Assembly: GCA_002438635.1 (NCBI GenBank)
Contig: DJPX01000021.1
Location: forward strand, 1-64,000
DNA from: Bacteroidales bacterium UBA6401
GTDB lineage: Bacteria; Bacteroidota; Bacteroidia; Bacteroidales; UBA932
DNA: 64,000 nt
Direction of reading: 5' to 3'
Each line of letters opens with the position of its first letter. Within the stretch, counting starts at the first letter, position 1. The position numbers and the translations under genes are program-made. The notes under the pieces were generated by a model. That model ran no database searches. It was not told the origin of the DNA and saw only the letters and a list, made by a program, of their open reading frames with translations. Positions 8,977 through 16,642 of this stretch are shown piece after piece.

Positions 8977-9895
8977 TTTTACTCTCCTCCACTGGTTGAG
9001 ACTGATAAGTAGTAGTCACAAAATTAACGCACAAAGGCAAAGCGCCTGCATTCTCCTCATCTGAAGCTACATACTTAGCAAATTTCACAAAATCTGCCCT
9101 TTCAAATAACTGCTTTAAGGACTCGTACATTTGAGGCGTTATGGAATCGCACTTTTTCAAGTCCCCGAATAATTCAACAGTTGTCATCTCGGGAGCATCT
9201 ATTCCAAATCTCTGATCTATATAATTTTTCAATATGTCGGTTATTCCAGAATAGAAAGCTTTCTGATGTGATGGCGTCCAATATTTGTCACTTCTATATT
9301 TTTCCAGTTCCCTTAAAGCTACAATATGTGCAGGCTCGCTTTCTTTAACTACATTCTGTTTTTTATTGAAAATTCGTCGGAATACAAATATCAACAAGGC
9401 GATCAATGCCACTGCCCCCAGACCCACCAAAAAATATGGAACCAACTCTTTGAAAGTTATCGGATAATTGATCTGCTTTTTGAGAGGATAAACCTTAAAT
9501 GTAGCAGTATCCACAGGCATAGTCTTCACATCCAACTGCACGCCAGAAAAACTAAGGGTGTCAACTGAACCATCCACATTTCGTCGCAACACCAACAACG
9601 ACGGCAAATCGTATTCGCCCTCTTCAAATGGAGCCACCACCACTTCAGCTTTCACATCACCATTTTTCAGCGTATCTACTTGCCAGCCAGAGACTAGTAC
9701 CAATGTGTCGTTACATACCTTCGACATATCGACTAGACCCAATCCGTCCCCTGCGTCACTCTTTTTCAATTCAAATCCATATCCGAACTGATCCCCTACA
9801 AGTGCCGAATCTCGCTGTTGTCTAGGCTGCAAATAGGCTTTCCCCATAGGGATAATGTCCAAGACACAAAATAAGAATATAATTAAACTTCTCAT
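8966..9895 (-). CDS. Bat-operon membrane protein between the DUF58 gene and batA
   Basis: The 309-residue protein has an N-terminal signal or anchor (about 1-19), an extracytoplasmic beta-rich domain to about 150, one strong transmembrane helix at about 153-173 (FLVGLGAVALIALLIFVF) and a cytoplasmic helical domain (YIDQRFGIDAPEMTTVEL). Bat operons of Bacteroidota regularly carry such a gene here, similar in plan to BatD and DUF4381 proteins. I do not recognise a catalytic motif. It overlaps its neighbours by 4 nt (DUF58 gene) and 11 nt (batA), so it belongs to the same transcript and probably the same complex. Confidence 0.75.
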   Translation of the reverse strand: MRSLIIFLFCVLDIIPMGKAYLQPRQQRDSALVGDQFGYGFELKKSDAGDGLGLVDMSKVCNDTLVLVSGWQVDTLKNGDVKAEVVVAPFEEGEYDLPSLLVLRRNVDGSVDTLSFSGVQLDVKTMPVDTATFKVYPLKKQINYPITFKELVPYFLVGLGAVALIALLIFVFRRIFNKKQNVVKESEPAHIVALRELEKYRSDKYWTPSHQKAFYSGITDILKNYIDQRFGIDAPEMTTVELFGDLKKCDSITPQMYESLKQLFERADFVKFAKYVASDEENAGALPLCVNFVTTTYQSQPVEESKNVL

Positions 9896-10800
9896 CTAAA
9901 AAGCCCCATTAAATCTTTAACATAATCCCCTTCCGTGCTAATATCTATGAAATGCACTTTGTATCTGTTCATCAAATCTTTTCCTCGTGCGCTAAAAGTA
10001 GAATTCCATTTAGCATAGGATTTACGCACTCGTGAAGAATCAGTATTAATCCACGCACAACTACCGGTTTCACTATCTTGTATATGAACTATTCCAACAG
10101 GGGGCAACTGGTAATCCAGCGGATCACTTACCCTTACGACAGACAGATCATGCTTACCTACTGTAATCTTCAGAGCGTCCTCATAACGAGGAGCAGCCTC
10201 ACTGTCGACATCCATTAAATCGCTTAGAAGGAATGCATTACATTTGCGCTTAATTGCACCTGTCAAGAACCTAAGAGCAACACTTAAATCTGTACCCTGC
10301 GATGTGGGTTCCAACTCCAACATCTCCCTTATTATATGAAGCAAATGCGAACGCCCTTTTTTAGGAGGAATGAACTTCTCGACTTTATCCGAAAAAAACA
10401 ATGCCCCCACCTTATCGTTATTGATGCTTGCACTGAAACTCAACACGGCAGCCACTTCTGCGATCCTCTCCCTTTTCGTGAAAGACCTAGTACCGAAAAG
10501 TCCACTTTTAGAAACATCTATCAAAAGTACCATCGTCAATTCGCGTTCCTCCTCGAACACCTTGACATAAGGACTTCGCAAACGCGCAGTTACATTCCAA
10601 TCCATGGCACGCACATCATCTCCCCACTGATACTCACGCACTTCGCTAAATGTCATTCCACGGCCTTTGAATGCAGAATGATACTCTCCCGCAAAAATCT
10701 GGTGGGAGAGCGCCTTTGTACGAATTTCTATCTTGCGAATCTTCTTTAAAAATTCAGTAGTAGAAGACTGCGAAGAACCATTATGGGACAATGACTGCAT
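9892..10800 (-). CDS. DUF58 domain protein of the Bat operon
   Basis: The 302-residue soluble protein carries the DUF58 signature (YQWGDDVRAMDWNVTARL at about 58-75), then a VWA-like fold with LLIDVSKSG. DUF58 proteins regularly pair with MoxR ATPases and are taken to be their cytoplasmic partners linking to the membrane VWA proteins. The ATG at 10800 lies 20 nt inside moxR. The nearer ATG at 10781 is out of frame, so the overlap is real. Confidence 0.9.
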   Translation of the reverse strand: MQSLSHNGSSQSSTTEFLKKIRKIEIRTKALSHQIFAGEYHSAFKGRGMTFSEVREYQWGDDVRAMDWNVTARLRSPYVKVFEEERELTMVLLIDVSKSGLFGTRSFTKRERIAEVAAVLSFSASINNDKVGALFFSDKVEKFIPPKKGRSHLLHIIREMLELEPTSQGTDLSVALRFLTGAIKRKCNAFLLSDLMDVDSEAAPRYEDALKITVGKHDLSVVRVSDPLDYQLPPVGIVHIQDSETGSCAWINTDSSRVRKSYAKWNSTFSARGKDLMNRYKVHFIDISTEGDYVKDLMGLFR

Positions 10801-11773
10801 TTATAACTTGCTCTATAATCTCGTCTGAAGTAATATTTTCCGCCTCCGCTTCGTAGGTAAGACCTATTCTATGACGCAAAACTTCGTGGCATACAGCTCT
10901 TACATCTTCTGGAATAACATATCCACGCCTCTTTATGAAAGCATAAGCCTTGGCTGCTGCACATAAACTGATACTTGCGCGCGGAGATGCACCATAGGCA
11001 ATCATATTTTCGAGCGAAGACAAATTACACTCCTTAGGTGCACGCGTAGCGAAAACGATATCTACTATATATTTCTCTATTTTTTCGTCCATATACACCT
11101 CACGAACTATCTCTCTGGCACGAATGATATCCTGCGTCGTAACTACTGGATTTACTGTGGGAAACTCCCCAGTATTATTCATCCTTATTATCAGTCTTTC
11201 CTCATCCTTTTTAGGATAATCGACTAAAACCTTTAGCATAAAACGATCTACTTGAGCTTCCGGAAGAGGATATGTTCCTTCTTGCTCTATAGGATTCTGG
11301 GTAGCCATAACCAAGAAAGGATCTGGAAGTGAGTATGTAGAATCACCTAAAGTTACTTGCCTTTCTTGCATAGCTTCCAAAAGTGCGGACTGTACTTTCG
11401 CTGGAGCGCGGTTTATCTCATCGGCGAGAACGAAATTAGCGAATATAGGCCCTTTATGAACCTCGAATTGTTCCTTTTTCTGGCTGTATATCAATGTTCC
11501 CGTTACATCTGCCGGCAATAAATCTGGAGTAAACTGTATTCTAGAAAATGTTCCTGTGACGGCCTTGGCAAGTGTACTTATGGCCAAAGTTTTTGCCAAT
11601 CCCGGCATACCCTCCAAAAGAATATGTCCGTTAGAAAGAAGAGCTATTTCCAAATTCTCTACCAAATGCTTCTGCCCCACGATGACTTTCCCCATCTCCA
11701 TAGAGAGTAAATCGACAAAAGAACTTTCTTTCTGAATCTTCTCATTCAGATCCTTAATGTTTACGCTATCCAT
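10781..11773 (-). CDS. moxR: MoxR-family AAA+ ATPase
   Basis: The 330-residue ATPase has Walker A LEGMPGLAKT at about 54-63, Walker B LADEINRAP at about 116-124, the sensor-1 stretch VMATQNPIEQEGTYPLPEAQ, and an R-finger region. MoxR proteins act as chaperone-like ATPases for VWA-domain proteins, here BatA and BatB. This is the first gene of the minus-strand Bat operon that ends at 3752. No clear TAnnTTTG element is seen on its strand in the short gap to truA. Confidence 0.95.
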   Translation of the reverse strand: MDSVNIKDLNEKIQKESSFVDLLSMEMGKVIVGQKHLVENLEIALLSNGHILLEGMPGLAKTLAISTLAKAVTGTFSRIQFTPDLLPADVTGTLIYSQKKEQFEVHKGPIFANFVLADEINRAPAKVQSALLEAMQERQVTLGDSTYSLPDPFLVMATQNPIEQEGTYPLPEAQVDRFMLKVLVDYPKKDEERLIIRMNNTGEFPTVNPVVTTQDIIRAREIVREVYMDEKIEKYIVDIVFATRAPKECNLSSLENMIAYGASPRASISLCAAAKAYAFIKRRGYVIPEDVRAVCHEVLRHRIGLTYEAEAENITSDEIIEQVINAVIVP

Positions 11774-11783
11774 ATATTTTCTT

Positions 11784-11791
11784 TAATTTTG
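11784..11791 (+). promoter_or_regulatory. -7 element of truA
   Basis: TAATTTTG at 11784-11791 fits TAnnTTTG. A transcript start some 4-6 nt downstream would lie past the ATG at 11794 and therefore supports the start at 11812. A near -33 TTTA at 11760-11763 is weak. Confidence 0.5.
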
Positions 11792-11811
11792 CAATGCACA
11801 ATACAATCCTT

Positions 11812-12549
11812 ATGCGTTTTAAACTTACATTATCATACAATGGGGCCTTTTTCTGCGGATGGCAGATACAGCCACACTCACCCTCTGTCCAACAAACCAT
11901 TAACGATGCCCTTTCTACTCTACTGAAAGAACCCATCTATGTGGTCGGGGCTGGCAGGACAGATACTGGTGTGAATGCCCTTAACTATATCGCTCACTTC
12001 GATTATGCTAAACCATTAGACACCGGCGCACTAATATACAAATTAAATGCCATATTACCCCATTCCATTGCCATCCATTCCATTGAAAATACCGACGAAA
12101 ACTTTCACGCTCGGTTCAGCGCACGGAAAAGAGAATATATCTACCACATACACCGAGAAAAAGATCCATTCGCGGATCAATTCTCTCTACAATGCTCCTA
12201 CCCATCATTAGAATTTGACGCCATGAACGATGCTGCTTCCCTCCTAACAGGCACTCGCGATTTTTCCTGCTTTGAGAAAAAAGGAGCGGACAATAAGACC
12301 TCTATCTGTACCATATACGAAGCCTACTGGGTAAAAAAGGATGAAACACATTGGGAATTTCATATAACAGCAGATCGCTTCTTGAGAAATATGGTTAGAG
12401 CCATAGTAGGGACTCTTCTAGAAGTGGGGCGAGGAAAAAGAACGGTAGGTAGCGTTTCCGAGCTTATAGAAAAAGGAGATAGAACCATTGCAGGAGAAAG
12501 CGTGCCAGGAAAAGCTTTGTTTCTTTCAAAAATAGAATATTTTGAGTAA
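11812..12549 (+). CDS. truA: tRNA pseudouridine(38-40) synthase TruA
   Basis: From the ATG at 11812 the protein has 245 residues, typical of TruA. It isomerises uridines 38-40 in the tRNA anticodon stem. The N-terminus RFKLTLSYNGAFFCGWQ is the family start. The catalytic aspartate is in AGRTDTGVNA, and the C-terminal part has the FLRNMVRAIVGTLLEVGRGK RNA-binding stretch. An ATG six codons upstream (11794) is less likely, because it falls at or before the inferred transcript start. The last codons overlap the promoter of the next operon. Confidence 0.93.
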   Translation: MRFKLTLSYNGAFFCGWQIQPHSPSVQQTINDALSTLLKEPIYVVGAGRTDTGVNALNYIAHFDYAKPLDTGALIYKLNAILPHSIAIHSIENTDENFHARFSARKREYIYHIHREKDPFADQFSLQCSYPSLEFDAMNDAASLLTGTRDFSCFEKKGADNKTSICTIYEAYWVKKDETHWEFHITADRFLRNMVRAIVGTLLEVGRGKRTVGSVSELIEKGDRTIAGESVPGKALFLSKIEYFE

Positions 12550-12554
12550 ATTTG
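12526..12554 (+). promoter_or_regulatory. Promoter of the exbB-to-lysS operon
   Basis: TTTG (12526-12529), a 17-nt spacer and TAAATTTG (12547-12554) lie over the truA stop codon. The leader to exbB is about 110 nt. I see no riboswitch-like fold in it. This makes exbB the first gene of its own unit even though truA lies just upstream. Confidence 0.65.
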
Positions 12555-12666
12555 CGCGATAGTGTTTGGTGTCAAGAAATGATAACTTCAAGATTTTGCA
12601 GTCAAGCATAATCTTCATAATATGAGTTGTTTACGCACCATTGTTTTAATAAAAGAATAACAAAAT

Positions 12667-13329
12667 ATGGTTGAAACTCAATCTATTTCCATCTTAGAGA
12701 TGGCTACAAAGGGTGGCTGGATAATGATCGTGCTACTTCTCCTTTCCATTATCGCTTTATACATTTTCGGAAAAAAATGGTGGATTATCTCGTCAGCGAG
12801 TAAAATCGACAGGAACTTTATGAAAGACATAAAGGACTACCTGTCTGATGGCAAGGTCAAATCCGCAAAAGCATTATGTGGGAAATTCGACTCACCAGTA
12901 GCTAGAATGATAGAAACCGGGATAGCCAGGATTGGCAAGCCTCTATCAGATGTTCAAACAGCGGTAGACAATGTAGGAAATGCTGAAATTGCAAGGCTTG
13001 AAAGTGGCCTTCCATACCTGGCAACCATAGCCGGAGGAGCCCCGATGCTTGGATTCTTGGGCACAGTAACCGGTATGATAAAAGCCTTTTTCAATATGTC
13101 CAATGCCGGAAACAACATTGACATCTCGCTTCTATCAGCCGGCATCTATGAAGCCATGATTACCACCGTAGGGGGTCTTATAGTGGGTATCGTTGCTTAC
13201 TTTGCATATAATTTCCTCACGGCCAAGGTTTCCAATGTGGTATTCAGCATGGAAAATGCAACCATAGAGTTTATGGATATGTTAAGTGAGAATCCTGATA
13301 ATCAAGTTGACTCAACTGAAATTCAGTAA
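12667..13329 (+). CDS. exbB: ExbB/TolQ/MotA-family proton channel subunit
   Basis: The 220-residue inner membrane protein has three helices: about 19-37 (GWIMIVLLLLSIIALYIF), about 118-140 and about 165-190. The second and third lie in the family stretch LATIAGGAPMLGFLGTVTGM, followed by ITTVGGLIVGIVAYFAYN. ExbB with ExbD makes the proton-driven motor that energises TonB for outer membrane transport. It is 5 nt from exbD. Confidence 0.9.
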   Translation: MVETQSISILEMATKGGWIMIVLLLLSIIALYIFGKKWWIISSASKIDRNFMKDIKDYLSDGKVKSAKALCGKFDSPVARMIETGIARIGKPLSDVQTAVDNVGNAEIARLESGLPYLATIAGGAPMLGFLGTVTGMIKAFFNMSNAGNNIDISLLSAGIYEAMITTVGGLIVGIVAYFAYNFLTAKVSNVVFSMENATIEFMDMLSENPDNQVDSTEIQ

Positions 13330-13334
13330 TTTAT

Positions 13335-13745
13335 ATGGCGCTTAGAAGAAATACCAAGCCAGATCCGAATATATCTATGTCTTCAATGACAGACATAGTG
13401 TTTTTGTTACTGATCTTCTTTTTAGTTACTTCAACTCTTGTGAACCCTAACGCACTCAAGTTGTTACTACCTAAAAGCACTGGTCAGGTCAGCGCAAAAG
13501 CCACTGTTTCGGTATCCATAAAAGACTGTGGGAACGATATTTACTCCTACCACATAAATGGCGAAAAGCAAAGCGTTCCTTTCGATGAAGTGGAAGATGA
13601 TCTCGTGGAAGAACTTTCATCGGAGGAGGATCCTACTTTTTCCATTTATGCTGACGAAAGCGTCCCCCTCAAAGAAGTAGTGAAAGTAATGAATATAGCT
13701 AAGAGAAATCACTATAAAGTTATCTTGGCTACATCGCCGGAATAA
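13335..13745 (+). CDS. exbD: ExbD/TolR-family biopolymer transport protein
   Basis: The 136-residue protein is a single-pass ExbD. The helix at about 18-38 (MTDIVFLLLIFFLVTSTLV) holds the conserved aspartate needed for proton transfer. The periplasmic domain ends with the PLKEVVKVMNIAKRNHYKVILAT-type fold of the family. It overlaps the next gene by one base (TAATG), so the exbB, exbD and tonB products should be made together. Confidence 0.9.
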   Translation: MALRRNTKPDPNISMSSMTDIVFLLLIFFLVTSTLVNPNALKLLLPKSTGQVSAKATVSVSIKDCGNDIYSYHINGEKQSVPFDEVEDDLVEELSSEEDPTFSIYADESVPLKEVVKVMNIAKRNHYKVILATSPE

Positions 13746-14551
13746 TGAATAGTCAAAATACATACATAGAACGCAGAGAGAATTCTAACAGGACAGGGCG
13801 GCTCATCGGAGCAGTGCTCGTTCTTTGTGTTCTTGTGTGTTCTTTCACATTACTTTCTTTTACAGGTCTAAGTTATATTTATCCACCTCCTGAAGAAAGT
13901 TCATTCCTTCTTGATTTTTCATCCGAAGTAAATGATATTGACCTAAAAACAAGTAAGGAACCTGTTTCAGAGAATGTCGATAAATCGAAAGAAATAGAAC
14001 TTGTAAAAAAGAGTGAAAGCCCTATTGAACAGAACAAGCCTAATACTACCGAGCAATCAGCCCAAGACGACTTCGGAGATGTAGAAACCCCTGCTCCTCA
14101 GGTAGAGCAACCCGTAATAAATCAAAAGGCTTTATTCCCGGGGATGAGCAAAAAGCCAAGTTCTTCGGATTCACCACATTCTGCCTCAAAATCATCGACG
14201 AATTTCAGCAATGGACAATCTGACGGGAACTCTAAGAACAACACCTCAGAGGGCAGAGCCAATGCACATCTAAAAGGGCGTAAAGATGTGGGAGGATTGG
14301 CTTTACCTAAATTCAACAAGCAAGAAGGCGGTAAAGTAGTGGTGCGAATATGGGTTGATGCGTATGGAAATGTCACAAATGCAATCGTAGACGCATCTGG
14401 TACAACTATTGATGATAAAACATTATGGAATGAAGCGCGGAACGCAGCGATGAAGACCCACTTCACCAAATTAAACAATATTACAGAAGATACTCCTCTG
14501 CAAGAACTATTGCAGGAGGGTACAATCACTTATTATTTCACATTAAAGTAA
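13745..14551 (+). CDS. TonB-like energy transducer
   Basis: The 268-residue protein has a cytoplasmic N-terminus, one helix at about 21-45 (LIGAVLVLCVLVCSFTLLSF), a long spacer rich in P, E, K and S, and a C-terminal TonB-like fold at about 185-268 (KVVVRIWVDAYGNVTNAIVD, then ITYYFTLK). Its place directly after exbBD defines the role: it links the ExbBD motor to outer membrane receptors. The spacer is less proline-rich than in E. coli TonB. The sequence of the C-terminal domain is diverged, so I leave the symbol empty. Confidence 0.8.
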   Translation: MNSQNTYIERRENSNRTGRLIGAVLVLCVLVCSFTLLSFTGLSYIYPPPEESSFLLDFSSEVNDIDLKTSKEPVSENVDKSKEIELVKKSESPIEQNKPNTTEQSAQDDFGDVETPAPQVEQPVINQKALFPGMSKKPSSSDSPHSASKSSTNFSNGQSDGNSKNNTSEGRANAHLKGRKDVGGLALPKFNKQEGGKVVVRIWVDAYGNVTNAIVDASGTTIDDKTLWNEARNAAMKTHFTKLNNITEDTPLQELLQEGTITYYFTLK

Positions 14552-15768
14552 TGGAAGATTTTTCAAAAAACGGCCGAAAACTTAGACCAAGAAGAGCCAC
14601 TGGCGCAGCATCAACAGGAGCACGCCGCGAAGAGGGACCTGCATATAGCACGTCCTCTAACTTTCGTCACGAAAGAACCGAAAACGGTCCTTATGGCGAA
14701 CATAGAAACACTCACCAAAATTCCGAGCGCAGAGATTATGGTGAGCGTAGAAATACTCGCACAAACACTGAAGGCAGAAGTTATGGCGAGCGCAGAAATA
14801 CTCGCACGAACTCTGAAGGCAGAAGTTATGGCGAGCACAAAGGCTATGGCGAGCGCAGAAATTCACATCCTAAGAATGACTTTTCAAACAAGCCAGTCTA
14901 TGGACAGTCAAAATTTGCACGTAAACCTATGTCCAAGAAGGCTCCTATAAACAGAGCCTCTGAAGAAGGTATCAGCAGGATGCTCTCACGCAAGCCTATA
15001 CTAAGTGAGATGAAATACTCTGACAATGACTACGTTAAGACTCCTATTCAGGAAGAGGTGCGACTTAACAAGTTCATCGCCAATTCTGGTGTATGTTCAA
15101 GACGAGAAGCTGACACCTTGATTCAGGCCGGGGTCGTTACAGTAAACGGCAATGTCGTGACTGAGCTCGGGACGAAAGTCAACATCTACAAGGACGAGGT
15201 GAAATTCAATGGCGAAAGGTTAAAGGGGGAGGAAAAAGTATACCTTGTAATGAACAAGCCTCGCGGTTATGTAACCACCGCAAGTGACCCACACGCAGAA
15301 AAAACTGTTATGGAATTACTTAAAGGCTGTCCATTTAGAGTATTTCCAGTAGGAAGACTCGACAAGAGCACTACAGGCGTACTTATGTTTACCAATGACG
15401 GAGAATTGGCTGAAAAGCTTACACATCCATCATACGACAAGAAAAAAATCTACCAAGTAAGTCTTGACAAGCCTCTCAAAGAAGAAGATTACGAAAAGAT
15501 TCTTGCCGGCGTGGACTTAACGGACGGAAAGATGGCGGCCGACGAACTTGAATTCATAGATGCCGATGATCACCGCAAGCTTGGAATAGAAATCCATTCA
15601 GGCAAAAACAGAATAGTTAGACGCCTCTTTGAAGCTTTAGGATATGAAGTTAAGGCTCTGGATAGAGTATATTTCGCCGGACTCACTAAAAAAGGTCTTA
15701 AAAAAGGCGAATGGCGTAAGCTTTCAGATGGGGAGGTAAATATTCTCAAAATGGGAGCTTATGTTTAA
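14551..15768 (+). CDS. rluB: RluB/RsuA-family rRNA pseudouridine synthase with a repetitive N-terminal extension
   Basis: The enzyme part, at about 165-405, has an S4 domain (LNKFIANSGVCSRREADTLI) and the catalytic GRLDKSTTGVLMFTNDG with its aspartate. It converts a uridine of 23S rRNA (RluB class) to pseudouridine. The first 160 residues are a basic, disordered extension with a 15-residue repeat (YGERRNTRTNSEGRS-like) at residues 48-107. Such extensions are common on Bacteroidota RluB and probably bind RNA. It starts in a TAATG overlap with the TonB gene and its end overlaps era by 8 nt. Confidence 0.9.
   Translation: MEDFSKNGRKLRPRRATGAASTGARREEGPAYSTSSNFRHERTENGPYGEHRNTHQNSERRDYGERRNTRTNTEGRSYGERRNTRTNSEGRSYGEHKGYGERRNSHPKNDFSNKPVYGQSKFARKPMSKKAPINRASEEGISRMLSRKPILSEMKYSDNDYVKTPIQEEVRLNKFIANSGVCSRREADTLIQAGVVTVNGNVVTELGTKVNIYKDEVKFNGERLKGEEKVYLVMNKPRGYVTTASDPHAEKTVMELLKGCPFRVFPVGRLDKSTTGVLMFTNDGELAEKLTHPSYDKKKIYQVSLDKPLKEEDYEKILAGVDLTDGKMAADELEFIDADDHRKLGIEIHSGKNRIVRRLFEALGYEVKALDRVYFAGLTKKGLKKGEWRKLSDGEVNILKMGAYV
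14692..14880 (+). repeat. 45-nt in-frame tandem repeats in rluB
   Basis: Three full 45-nt units start at 14692, 14737 and 14782, and two partial units start at 14827 and 14845. Each full unit encodes YGE(R/H)RNT(R/H)xNxExRx. The second and third units are nearly identical in DNA, which points to recent slippage, so copy number may vary between strains. Confidence 0.9.
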
Positions 15769-16639
15769 GTCTGGATTTGTAAACATAATCGGGAACCCGA
15801 ATGTAGGCAAATCCACGCTTATGAATGCGATGGTGGGTGAGAAACTCAGCATCGTAACAGCTAAGGCTCAAACTACAAGACACCGGATTATGGGAATCGT
15901 GAACGGAGAGAACTATCAAATAGTTTTCTCCGATACCCCCGGTATCTTAAGACCTAATTACCGTCTCCAACAAGACATGGTAAATTTCGTAGATACCGCC
16001 ATAGGAGATGCAGACATAATTCTCTATGTCACGGATACTGTAGAAAAGCCGGATAAAAACATTGAATATATAGAAAAACTCCAGAAACTCACTTGCCCTA
16101 TAATCATTGTTATCAATAAAATAGACATAAGCAACCAAGGCAAAGTGATGGAGTTGATGAATTATTGGAAGGAAAAAGTGCCAAGTGCCCAGATAATTCC
16201 AGCATCTGCCCAAGAGCACTTCGGACTTGACAATATCCTCCACAGCATTATCGACAATTTACCAGTCTGCCCTCCGTGGTATGATAAAGATGCCTTCACT
16301 GACAAAAACCTTCGTTTTTTCGCTGAAGAAATAATACGGGAAAAAATCCTGCTTAACTACAAAGAAGAAATCCCTTACTGCTGTCAAGTGGAAGTGGAAT
16401 CCTTCAAAGAAGGGGCCGAGCGCTACGATATAAGTGCCGTTATATATGTAATGCGCGAATCCCAAAAGGGAATAGTTATAGGTAAAAAAGGTATGGCACT
16501 AAAAAAAATAGGCACCGCTGCACGAATTGATATGGAGGAATTTTTTCAGAAAAAAGTATTCCTACAATTATTCGTCAAGGTGGCACCAGACTGGAGAGAA
16601 GACAAAAAAGAACTCCGAAGATTCGGATATGAAGGCTAG
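15761..16639 (+). CDS. era: GTPase Era
   Basis: The 292-residue GTPase acts in 16S rRNA maturation and 30S assembly. It has G1 GNPNVGKST at about 10-18, G2 region with TTRH, G3 DTPG at about 57-60 and G4 NKID at about 120-123. The KH RNA-binding domain is C-terminal, with GKKGMALKKIGTAARIDME at about 240-258. The start lies inside the end of rluB (8 nt), and the stop is 3 nt before parC. Confidence 0.97.
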   Translation: MFKSGFVNIIGNPNVGKSTLMNAMVGEKLSIVTAKAQTTRHRIMGIVNGENYQIVFSDTPGILRPNYRLQQDMVNFVDTAIGDADIILYVTDTVEKPDKNIEYIEKLQKLTCPIIIVINKIDISNQGKVMELMNYWKEKVPSAQIIPASAQEHFGLDNILHSIIDNLPVCPPWYDKDAFTDKNLRFFAEEIIREKILLNYKEEIPYCCQVEVESFKEGAERYDISAVIYVMRESQKGIVIGKKGMALKKIGTAARIDMEEFFQKKVFLQLFVKVAPDWREDKKELRRFGYEG

Positions 16640-16642
16640 TTT

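Noticed and set aside
14692..14880. CRISPR-like array
   Set aside because: The repeats are in frame, contiguous and without spacers, and lie in rluB.
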